Shown here in pieces: positions 1-11,700 of a stretch of DNA of 64,000 bases (position 1 is its first letter; every line of letters begins with the position of its first letter). The DNA lies in contig OU612069.1 in the NCBI GenBank assembly GCA_914767715.1, positions 8,370,001 to 8,434,000 of the forward strand, given 5' to 3'. Made by a program: the position numbers and the translations under genes. Source of the DNA: Membranipora membranacea. Taxonomy: Eukaryota; Bryozoa; Gymnolaemata; Cheilostomatida; Membraniporidae. The notes beneath the pieces are model-generated. The model saw only the letters and a list, made by a program, of their open reading frames with translations, was not told the DNA's origin and made no database searches.

Positions 1-335
1 TCACGCTTTTTTTTCGCTCGGATCAAAAAATAGATTTCGTTCCAACCTACCTCAAAAGGAGAAGCAACTCCTGCTCGTCTCAAATCTGAAATCCGTTTTG
101 TTTTGCGGGTCTCGCTTCTCCGTCAGCACCAACTTTAACGACGCCCTCTTTCGCACTAAAAAAACATGCCAAACGGCAGCAGTAAAAAATTCAAAGTCTA
201 TCACAATCATATGAAACTCTGACCAGTTCAAGCCCTCAAACACCTTATTCAAAATCCAGAATATGGAGATTCTCAGATAACCTGGCTGCTAATTAAGCTG
301 ACTTGAAATTTACAAAAATATACCAAGGGAGGGTA
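1..335. repeat. Reference monomer and its internal map
   Basis: Phase chosen so that the unit starts at TCACGC. Sites 7-14 are a T8 tract, 25-30 an A6 tract, 158-164 an A7 tract and 184-189 an A6 tract. Short dyads are AGGAG/CTCCT (57-61 with 68-72), TGCC/GGCA (167-170 with 175-178), TCCA/TGGA (255-258 with 264-267) and AGAAT/ATTCT (258-262 with 269-273). The end, 322-335, is G-rich on this strand (CCAAGGGAGGGTA). Twelve consensus CpG sites all lie between 4 and 175. Diagnostic sites are 147 (A = W-type, T = R-type), 181 (A/T), 223 (C/A), 297 (G/A), 39 (G/T) and 15 (C/G). I found no internal half-unit repeat and no similarity by eye to 5S rRNA, tRNA or snRNA. The first copy also carries G at site 114, unlike the consensus C. 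Confidence 0.95.
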
Positions 336-3015
336 TCACGCTTTTTTTTCGCTCGGATCAAAAAATAGATTTCGTTCCAACCTACCTCAAAAGGAGAAGC
401 AACTCCTGCTCGTCTCAAATCTGAAATCCGTTTTGTTTTGCGGGTCTCCCTTCTCCGTCAGCACCAACTTTAACGACGCCCACTTTCGCACTAAAAAAAC
501 ATGCCAAACGGCAGCAGTAAAAAATTCAAAGTCTATCACAATCATATGAAACTCTGAACAGTTCAAGCCCTCAAACACCTTATTCAAAATCCAGAATATG
601 GAGATTCTCAGATAACCTGGCTGCTAATTAAGCTGACTTGAAATTTACAAAAATATACCAAGGGAGGGTATCACGCTTTTTTTTCGCTCGGATCAAAAAA
701 TAGATTTCGTTCCAACCTACCTCAAAAGGAGAAGCAACTCCTGCTCGTCTCAAATCTGAAATCCGTTTTGTTTTGTGGGTCTCCCTTCTCCGTCAGCACC
801 AACTTTAACGACGCCCTCTTTCGCACTAAAAAAACATGCCAAACGGCAGCAATAAAAAATTCAAAGTCTATCACAATCATATGAAACTCTGACCAGTTCA
901 AGCCCTCAAACACCTTATTCAAAATCCAGAATATGGAGATTCTCAGATAACCTGGCTGCTAATTAAGCTGACTTGAAATTTACAAAAATATACCAAGGGA
1001 GGGTATCACGCTTTTTTTTCGCTCGGATCAAAAAATAGATTTCGTTCCAACCTACCTCAAAAGGAGAAGCAACTCCTGCTCGTCTCAAATCTGAAATCCG
1101 TTTTGTTTTGCGGGTCTCCCTTCTCCGTCAGCACCAACTTTAACGACGCCCACTTTCGCACTACAAAAACATGCCAAACGGCAGCAATAAAAAATTCAAA
1201 GTCTATCACAATCATATGAAACTCTGACCAGTTCAAGCCCTCAAACACCTTATTCAAAATCCAGAATATGGAGATTCTCAGATAACCTGGCTGCTAATTA
1301 AGCTGACTTGAAATTTACAAAAATATACCAAGGGAGGGTATCACGCTTTTTTTTCGCTCGGATCAAAAAATAGATTTCGTTCCAACCTACCTCAAAAGGA
1401 GAAGCAACTCCTGCTCGTCTCAAATCTGAAATCCGTTTTGTTTTGCGTTTCTCCCTTCTCCGTCAGCACCAACTTTAACGACGCCCTCTTTCGCACTAAA
1501 AAAACATGCCAAACGGCAGCAGTAAAAAATTCAAAGTCTATCACAATCATATGAAACTCTGACCAGTTCAAGCCCTCAAACACCTTATTCAAAATCCAGA
1601 ATATGGAGATTCTCAGATAACCTGGCTGCTAATTAAGCTGACTTGAAATTTACAAAAATATACCAAGGGAGGGTATCACGCTTTTTTTTCGCTCGGATCA
1701 AAAAATAGATTTCGTTCCAACCTACCTCAAAAGGAGAAGCAACTCCTGCTCGTCTCAAATCTGAAATCCGTTTTGTTTTGCGGGTCTCCCTTCTCCGTCA
1801 GCACCAACTTTAACGACGCCCACTTTCGCACTAAAAAAACATGCCAAACGGCAGCAGTAAAAAATTCAAAGTCTATCACAATCATATGAAACTCTGACCA
1901 GTTCAAGCCCTCAAACACCTTATTCAAAATCCAGAATATGGAGATTCTCAGATAACCTGGCTGCTAATTAAGCTGACTTGAAATTTACAAAAATATACCA
2001 AGGGAGGGTATCACGCTTTTTTTTCGCTCGGATCAAAAAATAGATTTCGTTCCAACCTACCTCAAAAGGAGAAGCAACTCCTGCTCGTCTCAAATCTGAA
2101 ATCCGTTTTGTTTTGCGGGTCTCCCTTCTCCGTCAGCACCAACTTTAACGACCCCCTCTTTCGCACTAAAAAAACATGCCAAACGGCAGCAGTAAAAAAT
2201 TCAAAGTCTATCACAATCATATGAAACTCTGACCAGTTCAAGCCCTCAAACACCTTATTCAAAATCCAGAATATGGAGATTCTCAGATAACCTGGCTGCT
2301 AATTAAGCTGACTTGAAATTTACAAAAATATACCAAGGGAGGGTATCACGCTTTTTTTTCGCTCGGATCAAAAAATAGATTTCGTTCCAACCTACCTCAA
2401 AAGGAGAAGCAACTCCTGCTCGTCTCAAATCTGAAATCCGTTTTGTTTTGCGGGTCTCCCTTCTCCGTCAGCACCAACTTTAACGACGCCCACTTTCGCA
2501 CTAAAAAAACATGCCAAACGGCAGCAGTAAAAAATTCAAAGTCTATCACAATCATATGAAACTCTGACCAGTTCAAGCCCTCAAACACCTTATTCAAAAT
2601 CCAGAATATGGAGATTCTCAGATAACCTGGCTGCTAATTAAGCTGACTTGAAATTTACAAAAATATACCAAGGGAGGGTATCACGCTTTTTTTTCGCTCG
2701 GATCAAAAAATAAATTTCGTTCCAACCTACCTCAAAAGGAGAAGCAACTCCTGCTCGTCTCGAATCTGAAATCCGTTTTGTTTTGCGGGTCTCCCTTCTC
2801 CGTCAGCACCAACTTTAACGACGCCCTCTTTCGCACTAAAAGAACATGCCAAACGGCAGCAGTAAAAAATTCAAAGTCTATCACAATCATATGAAACTCT
2901 GACCAGTTCAAGCCCTCAAACACCTTATTCAAAATCCAGAATATGGAGATTCTCAGATAACCTGGCTGCTAATTAAGCTGACTTGAAATTTACAAAAATA
3001 TACCAAGGGAGGGTA
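1..3015. repeat. Alternating dimer domain, nine monomers
   Basis: Site 147 reads T, A, T, A, T, A, T, A, T in nine successive copies, so this stretch is a clean 670-bp dimer array of R-type and W-type monomers. Copies 3 and 4 share A at site 182 (GCAATA instead of GCAGTA). Copy 2 combines W-type 147A with the 223A allele normally found on C-type copies, which suggests a recombinant. It is the plainest version of the basic higher-order unit in the window. Confidence 0.85.
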
Positions 3016-3684
3016 TCACGCTTTTTTTTCGCTCGGATCAAAAAATAGATTTCGTTCCAACCTACCTCAAAAGGAGAAGCAACTCCTGCTCGTCTCAAAT
3101 CTGAAATCCGTTTTGTTTTGCGGGTCTCGCTTCTCCGTCAGCACCAACTTTAACGACGCCCTCTTTCGCACTAAAAAAACATGCAAAACGGCAGCAGTAA
3201 AAAATTCAAAGTCTATCACAATCATATGAAACTCTGACCAGTTCAAGCCCCAAACACCTTATTCAAAATCCAGAATATGGAGATTCTCAGATAACCTGGC
3301 TGCTAATTAAGCTGACTTGAAATTTACAAAAATATACCAAGGGAGGGTATCACGCTTTTTTTTCGCTCGGATCAAAAAATAGATTTCGTTCCAACCTACC
3401 TCAAAAGGAGAAGCAACTCCTGCTCGTCTCAAATCTGAAATCCGTTTTGTTTTGCGGGTCTCCCTTCTCCGTCAGCACCAACTTTAACGACGCCCACTTT
3501 CGCACTAAAAAAACATGCCAAACGGCAGCAGTAAAAAATTCAAAGTCTATCACAATCATATGAAACTCTGACCAGTTCAAGCCCTCAAACACCTTATTCA
3601 AAATCCAGAATATGGAGATTCTCAGATAACCTGGCTGCTAATTAAGCTGACTTGAAATTTACAAAAATATACCAAGGGAGGGTA

Positions 3685-6600
3685 TCAGGCTTTTTTTTCG
3701 CTCGGATCAAAAAATAGATTTCGTTCCAACCTACCTCAAAAGGAGAAGCAACTCCTGCTCGTCTCAAATCTGAAATCCGTTTTGTTTTGCGGGTCTCCCT
3801 TCTCCGTCAGCACCAACTTTAACGACGCCCTCTTTCGCACTAAAAAAACATGCCAAACGGCAGCTGTAAAAAATTCAAAGTCTATCACAATCATATAAAA
3901 CTCTGAACAGTTCAAGCCCTCAAACACCTTATTCAAAATCCAGAATATGGAGATTCTCAGATAACCTGGCTGCTAATTAAGCTGACTTGAAATTTACAAA
4001 AATATACCAAGGGAGGGTATCACGCTTTTTTTTCGCTCGGATCAAAAAATAGATTTCGTTCCAACCTACCTCAAAAGGAGAAGCAACTCCTGCTCGTCTC
4101 AAATCTGAAATCCGTTTTGTTTTGCGGGTCTCCCTTCTCCGTCAGCACCAACTTTAACGACGCCCACTTTCGCACTAAAAAAACATGCCAAACGGCAGCA
4201 GTAAAAAATTCAAAGTCTATCACAATCATATGAAACTCTGACCAGTTCAAGCCCTCAAACACCTTATTCAAAATCCAGAATATGGAGATTCTCAGATAAC
4301 CTGGCTGCTAATTAAGCTGACTTGAAATTTACAAAAATATACCAAGGGAGGGTATCACGCTTTTTTTTCGCTCGGATCAAAAAATAGATTTCGTTCCAAC
4401 CTACCTCAAAAGGAGAAGCAACTCCTGCTCGTCTCAAATCTGAAATCCGTTTTGTTTTGCGGGTCTCCCTTCTCCGTCAGCACCAACTTTAACGACGCCC
4501 TCTTTCGCACTAAAAAAACATGCCAAACGGCAGCAGTAAAAAACTCAAAGTCTATCACAATCATATGAAACTCTGACCAGTTCAAGCCCTCAAACACCTT
4601 ATTCAAAATCCAGAATATGGAGATTCTCAGATAACCTGGCTGCTAATTAAGCTGACTTGAAATTTACAAAAATATACCAAGGGAGGGTATCACGCTTTTT
4701 TTTGGCTCGGATCAAAAAATAGATTTCGTTCCAACCTACCTCAAAAGGAGAAGCAACTCCTGCTCGTCTCAAATCTGAAATCCGTTTTGTTTTGCGGGTC
4801 TCCCTTCTCCGTCAGCACCAACTTTAACGACGCCCTCTTTCGCACTAAAAAAACATGCCAAACGGCAGCAGTAAAAAATTCAAAGTCTATCACAATCATA
4901 TGAAACTCTGACCAGTTCAAGCCCTCAAACACTTTATTCAAAATCCAGAATATGGAGATTCTCAGATAACCTGGCTGCTAATTAAGCTGACTTGAAATTT
5001 ACAAAAATATACCAAGGGAGGGTATCACGCTTTTTTTTCGCTCGGATCAAAAAATAGATTTCGTTCCAACCTACCTCAAAAGGAGAAGCAACTCCTGCTC
5101 GTCTCAAATCTGAAATCCGTTTTGTTTTGCGGGTCTCCCTTCTCCGTCAGCACCAACTTTAACGACGCCCTCTTTCGCACTAAAAAACATGCCAAACGGC
5201 AGCTGTAAAAAATTCAAAGTCTATCACAATCATATGAAACTCTGACCAGTTCAAGCCCTCAAACACCTTATTCAAAATCCAGAATATGGAGATTCTCAGA
5301 TAACCTGGCTGCTAATTAAACTGACTTGAAATTTACAAAAATATACCAAGGGAGGGTATCACGCTTTTTTTTCGCTCGGATCAAAAAATAGATTTCGTTC
5401 CAACCTACCTCAAAAGGAGAAGCAACTCCTGCTCGTCTCAAATCTGAAATCCGTTTTGTTTTGCGGGTCTCCCTTCTCCGTCAGCACCAACTTTAACGAC
5501 GCCCACTTTCGCACTAAAAAAACATGCCAAACGGCAGCAGTAAAAAATTCAAAGTCTATCACAATCATATGAAACTCTGACCAGTTCAAGCCCTCAAACA
5601 CCTTATTCAAAATCCAGAATATGGAGATTCTCAGATAACCTGGCTGCTAATTAAGCTGACTTGAAATTTACAAAAATATACCAAGGGAGGGTATCACGCT
5701 TTTTTTTCGCTCGGATCAAAAAATAGATTTCGTTCCAACCTACCTCAAAAGGAGAAGCAACTCCTGCTCGTCTCAAATCTGAAATCCGTTTTGTTTTGCG
5801 GGTCCCCCTTCTCCGTCAGCACCAACTTTAACGACGCCCTCTTTCGCACTAAAAAAACATGCCAAACGGCAGCTGTAAAAAATTCAAAGTCTATCACAAT
5901 CATATGAAACTCTGAACAGTTCAAGCCCTCAAACACCTTATTCAAAATCCAGAATATGGAGATTCTCAGATAACCTGGCTGCTAATTAAGCTGACTTGAA
6001 ATTTACAAAAATATACCAAGGGAGGGTATCACGCTTTTTTTTCGCTCGGATCAAAAAATAGATTTCGTTCCAACCTACCTCAAAAGGAGAAGCAACTCCT
6101 GCTCGTCTCAAATCTGAAATCCGTTTTGTTTTGCGGGTCTCCCTTCTCCGTCAGCACCAACTTTAACGACGCCCACTTTCGCACTAAAAAAACATGCCAA
6201 ACGGCAGCAGTAAAAAATTCAAAGTCTATCACAATCATATGAAACTCTGACCAGTTCAAGCCCTCAAACACCTTATTCAAAATCCAGAATATGGAGATTC
6301 TCAGATAACCTGGCTGCTAATTAAGCTGACTTGAAATTTACAAACATATACCAAGGGAGGGTATCACGCTTTTTTTTCGCTCGGATCAAAAAATAGATTT
6401 CGTTCCAACCTACCTCAAAAGGAGAAGCAACTCCTGCTCGTCTCAAATCTGAAATCCGTTTTGTTTTGCGGGTCTCCCTTCTCCGTCAGCACCAACTTTA
6501 ACGACGCCCACTTTCGCACTAAAAAAACATGCCAAACGGCAGCAGTAAAAAATTCAAAGTCTATCACAATCATATGAAACTCTGACCAGTTCAAGCCCTC

Positions 6601-8708
6601 AAACACCTTATTCAAAATCCAGAATATGGAGATTCTCAGATCACCTGGCTGCTAATTAAGCTGACTTGAAATTTACAAAAATATACCAAGGGAGGGTATC
6701 ACGCTTTTTTTTGGCTCGGATCAAAAAATAGATTTCGTTCCAACCTACCTCAAAAGGAGAAGCAACTCCTGCTCGTCTCAAATCTGAAATCCGTTTTGTT
6801 TTGCGGGTCTCCCTTCTCCGTCAGCACCAACTTTAACGTCGCCCTCTTTCGCACTAAAAAAACATGCCAAACGGCAGCAGTAAAAAATTCAAAGTCTATC
6901 ACAATCATATGAAACTCTGACCAGTTCAAGCCCTCAAACACCTTATTCAAAATCCAGAATATGGAGATTCTCAGATAACCTGGCTGCTAATTAAGCTGAC
7001 TTGAAATTTACAAAAATATACCAAGGGAGGGTATCACTCTTTTTTTTCGCTCGGATCAAAAAATAGATTTCGTTCCAACCTACCTCAAAAGGAGAAGCAA
7101 CTCCTGCTCGTCTCAAATCTGAAATCCGTTTTGTTTTGCGGGTCTCCCTTCTCCGTCAGCACCAACTTTAACGACGCCCACTTTCGCACTAAAAAAACAT
7201 GCCAAACGGCAGCAGTAAAAAATTCAAAGTCTATCACAATCATATGAAACTCTGACCAGTTCAAGCCCTCAAACACCTTATTCAAAATCCAGAATATGGA
7301 GATTCTCAGATAACCTGGCTGCTAATTAAGCTGACTTGAAATTTACAAAAATATACCAAGGGAGGGTATCACGCTTTTTTTTCGCTCGGATCAAAAAATA
7401 GATTTCGTTCCAACCTACCTCAAAAGGAGAAGCAACTCCTGCTCGTCTCAAATCTGAAATCCGTTTTGTTTTGCGGGTCTCCCTTCTCCGTCAGCACCAA
7501 CTTTAACGACGCCCTCTTTCGCACTAAAAAAACATGCCAAACGGCAGCAGTAAAAAATTCAAAGTCTATCACAATCATATGAAACTCTGACCAGTTCAAG
7601 CCCTCAAACACCTTATTCAAAATCCAGAATATGGAGATTCTCAGATAACCTGGCTGCTAATTAAGCTGACTTGAAATTTACAAAAATATACCAAGGGAGG
7701 GTATCACTCTTTTTTTTCGCTCGGATCAAAAAATAGATTTCGTTCCAACCTACCTCAAAAGGAGAAGCAACTCCTGCTCGTCTCAAATCTGAAATCCGTT
7801 TTGTTTTGCGGGTCTCCCTTCTCCGTCAGCACCAACTTTAACGACGCCCACTTTCGCACTAAAAAATCATGCCAAACGGCAGCAGTAACAAATTCAAAGT
7901 CTATCACAATCATATGAAACTCTGACCAGTTCAAGCCCTCAAACACCTTATTCAAAATCCAGAATATGGAGATTCTCAGATAACCTGGCTGCTAATTAAG
8001 CTGACTTGAAATTTACAAAAATATACCAAGGGAGGGTATCACGCTTTTTTTTCGCTCGGATCAAAAAATAGATTTCTTTCCAACCTACCTCAAAAGGAGA
8101 AGCAACTCCTGCTCGTCTCAAATCTGAAATCCGTTTTGTTTTGCGGGTCTCCCTTCTCCGTCAGCACCAACTTTAACGACGCCCTCTTTCGCACTAAAAA
8201 AACATGCCAAACGGCAGCAGTAAAAAATTCAAAGTCTATCACAATCATATGAAACTCTGACCAGTTCAAGCCCTCAAACACCTTATTCAAAATCCAGAAT
8301 ATGGAGATTCTCAGATAACCTGGCTGCTAATTAAGCTGACTTGAAATTTACAAAAATATACCAAGGGAGGGTATCACGCTTTTTTTTCGCTCGGATCAAA
8401 AAATAGATTTCGTTCCGACCTACCTCAAAAGGAGAAGCAACTCCCGCTCGTCTCAAATCTGAAATCCGTTTTGTTTTGCGGGTCTCCCTTCTCCGTCAGC
8501 ACCAACTTTAACGACGCCCTCTTTCGCACTAAAAAAACATGCCAAACGGCAGCAGTAAAAAATTCAAAGTCTATCACAATCATATGAAACTCTGACCAGT
8601 TCAAGCCCTCAAACACCTTATTCAAAATCCAGAATATGGAGATTCTCAGATAACCTGGCTGCTAATTAAGCTGACTTGAAATTTACAAAAATATACCAAG
8701 GGAGGGTA
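3685..8708. repeat. Older copy of the long higher-order unit, 15 monomers
   Basis: The order of marked monomers matches the block starting at 14071. It opens with a copy beginning TCAGGC (3685), followed by a copy with the T8-GGCTCGG variant (site 15 G) near 4704, a C-type copy with its site-52 position at 5745, an ACGTCGCC copy (site 141 T, 6839) that also has site 15 G, and a copy with CTTTCC (site 39 T) whose site 52 is at 8090. Relative to the block at 14071 it has one extra monomer near 4690-5358. It lacks the private markers shared by the later copies, such as the T6-ATCGC variant, so I read it as an earlier or more diverged relative. Two copies here have 1-bp deletions (near 3250 just upstream and near 5180). 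Confidence 0.65.
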
Positions 8709-11700
8709 TCACGCTTTTTTTTCGCTCGGATCAAAAAATAGATTTCGTTCCAACCTACCTCAAAAGGAGAAGCAACTCCTGCTCGTCTCAAATCTGAAAT
8801 CCGTTTTGTTTTGCGGGTCTCCCTTCTCCGTCAGCACCAACTTTAACGACGCCCTCTTTCGCACTAAAAAAACATGCCAAACGGCAGCTGTAAAAAATTC
8901 AAAGTCTATCACAATCATATGAAACTCTGACCAGTTCAAGCCCTCAAACACCTTATTCAAAATCCAGAATATGGAGATTCTCAGATAACCTGGCTGCTAA
9001 TTAAACTGACTTGAAATTTACAAAAATATACCAAGGGAGGGTATCACGCTTTTTTTTCGCTCGGATCAAAAAATAGATTTCGTTCCAACCTACCTCAAAA
9101 GGAGAAGCAACTCCTGCTCGTCTCAAATCTGAAATCCGTTTTGTTTTGCGGGTCTCCCTTCTCCGTCAGCACCAACTTTAACGACGCCCACTTTCGCACT
9201 AAAAAAACATGCCAAACGGCAGCAGTAAAAAATTCAAAGTCTATCACAATCATATGAAACTCTGACCAGTTCAAGCCCTCAAACACCTTATTCAAAATCC
9301 AGAATATGGAGATTCTCAGATAACCTGGCTGCTAATTAAGCTGACTTGAAATTTACAAAAATATACCAAGGGAGGGTATCACGCTTTTTTTTCGCTCGGA
9401 TCAAAAAATAGATTTCGTTCCAACCTACCTCAAAAGGAGAAGCAACTCCTGCTCGTCTCAAATCTGAAATCCGTTTTGTTTTGCGGGTCTCCCTTCTCCG
9501 TCAGCACCAACTTTAACGACGCCCTCTTTCGCACTAAAAAAACATGCCAAACGGCAGCTGTAAAAAATTCAAAGTCTATCACAATCATATGAAACTCTGA
9601 ACAGTTCAAGCCCTCAAACACCTTATTCAAAATCCAGAATATGGAGATTCTCAGATAACCTGGCTGCTAATTAAGCTGACTTGAAATTTACAAAAATATA
9701 CCAAGGGAGGGTATCACGCTTTTTTTTCGCTCGGATCAAAAAATAGATTTCGTTCCAACCTACCTCAAAAGGAGAAGCAACTCCTGCTCGTCTCAAATCT
9801 GAAATCCGTTTTGTTTTGCGGGTCTCCCTTCTCCGTCAGCACCAACTTTAACGACGCCCACTTTCGCACTAAAAAAACATGCCAAACGGCAGCAGTAAAA
9901 AATTCAAAGTCTATCACAATCATATGAAACTCTGACCAGTTCAAGCCCTCAAACACCTTATTCAAAATCCAGAATATGGAGATTCTCAGATAACCTGGCT
10001 GCTAATTAAGCTGACTTGAAATTTACAAAAATATACCAAGGGAGGGTATCACGCTTTTTTTTCGCTCGGATCAAAAAATAGATTTCGTTCCAACCTACCT
10101 CAAAAGGAGAAGCAACTCCTGCTCGTCTCAAATCTGAAATCCGTTTTGTTTTGCGGGTCTCCCTTCTCCGTCAGCACCAACTTTAACGACGCCCTCTTTC
10201 GCACTAAAAAAACATGCCAAACGGCAGCAGTAAAAAATTCAAAGTCTATCACAATCATATGAAACTCTGACCAGTTCAAGCCCTCAAACACCTTATTCAA
10301 AATCCAGAATATGGAGATTCTCAGATAACCTGGCTGCTAATTAAGCTGACTTGAAATTTACAAAAATATACCAAGGGAGGGTATCACGCTTTTTTTTCGC
10401 TCGGATCAAAAAATAGATTTCGTTCCAACCTACCTCAAAAGGAGAAGCAACTCCTGCTCGTCTCAAATCTGAAATCCGTTTTGTTTTGCGGGTCTCCCTT
10501 CTCCGTCAGCACCAACTTTAACGACGCCCACTTTCGCACTAAAAAAACATGCCAAACGGCAGCAGTAAAAAATTCAAAGTCTATCACAATCATATGAAAC
10601 TCTGACCAGTTCAAGCCCTCAAACACCTTATTCAAAATCCATAATATGGAGATTCTCAGATAACCTGGCTGCTAGTTAAGCTGACTTGAAATTTACCATA
10701 AATATACCAAGGGAGGGTATCACGCTTTTTTTTCGCTCGGATCAAAAAATAGATTTCGTTCCAACCTACCTCAAAAGGAGAAGCAACTCCTGCTCGTCTC
10801 AAATCTGAAATCCGTTTTGTTTTGCGGGTCTCCCTTCTCCGTCAGCACCAACTTTAACGACGCCCTCTTTCGCACTAAAAAAACATGCCAAACGGCAGCT
10901 GTAAAAAATTCAAAGTCTATCACAATCATATGAAACTCTGAACAGTTCAAGCCCTCAAACACCTTATTCAAAATCCAGAATATGGAGATTCTCAGATAAC
11001 CTGGCTGCTAATTAAGCTGACTTGAAATTTACAAAAATATACCAAGGGAGGGTATCACGCTTTTTTTTCGCTCGGATCAAAAAATAGATTTCGTTCCAAC
11101 CTACCTCAAAAGGAGAAGCAACTCCTGCTCGTCTCAAATCTGAAATCCGTTTTGTTTTGCGGGTCTCCCTTCTCCGTCAGCACCAACTTTAACGACGCCC
11201 ACTTTCGCACTAAAAAAACATGCCAAACGGCAGCAGTAAAAAATTCAAAGTCTATCACAATCATATGAAACTCTGACCAGTTCAAGCCCTCAAACACCTT
11301 ATTCAAAATCCAGAATATGGAGATTCTCAGATAACCTGGCTGCTAATTAAGCTGACTTGAAATTTACAAAAATATACCAAGGGAGGGTATCACGCTTTTT
11401 TTTCGCTCGGATCAAAAAATAGATTTCGTTCCAACCTACCTCAAAAGGAGAAGCAACTCCTGCTCGTCTCAAATCTGAAATCCGTTTTGTTTTGCGGGTC
11501 TCCCTTCTCCGTCAGCACCAACTTTAACGACGCCCACTTTCGCACTAAAAAAACATGCCAAACGGCAGCAGTAAAAAATTCAAAGTCTATCACAATCATA
11601 TGAAACTCTGACCAGTTCAAGCCCTCAAACACCTTATTCAAAATCCAGAATATGGAGATTCTCAGATAACCTGGCTGCTAATTAAGCTGACTTGAAATTT

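Noticed and set aside
226-234. GTTCAAGCC, a match to the Pol III internal box B consensus, in each monomer
   Set aside because: No acceptable box A lies 30-100 bp upstream on the same strand, and the flanks do not form a T-arm stem. A 9-bp degenerate match is expected by chance. The T8 tract alone is not evidence of a Pol III gene.
52-252. 66-codon minus-strand open frame, repeated in nearly all monomers, as a multicopy gene family
   Set aside because: It starts with TTG, has no ATG until codon 15, no upstream signal that I can see, is broken in at least nine copies, and its commonest variants change amino acids. Homogenisation of the repeat explains its persistence.
256-266. CArG-like CCAGAATATGG
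   Set aside because: It has seven internal bases, one of them G, instead of six A/T, so it does not fit CC(A/T)6GG.
311-324. TATA-like element in ACAAAAATATACC
   Set aside because: It is AT-rich but not a consensus TATA box, and no start site or gene lies near it.
1-335. CENP-B box
   Set aside because: TTCGTTCCA matches the left half of the motif, but CGGG is absent at the required spacing, and no match exists on the other strand in the consensus.
1-335. Satellite-encoded hammerhead ribozyme
   Set aside because: The conserved core CTGANGA is absent from both strands of the consensus. The nearest are CTGACTT on the plus strand and CTGACGG and CTGAGAA on the minus strand, all lacking required bases.
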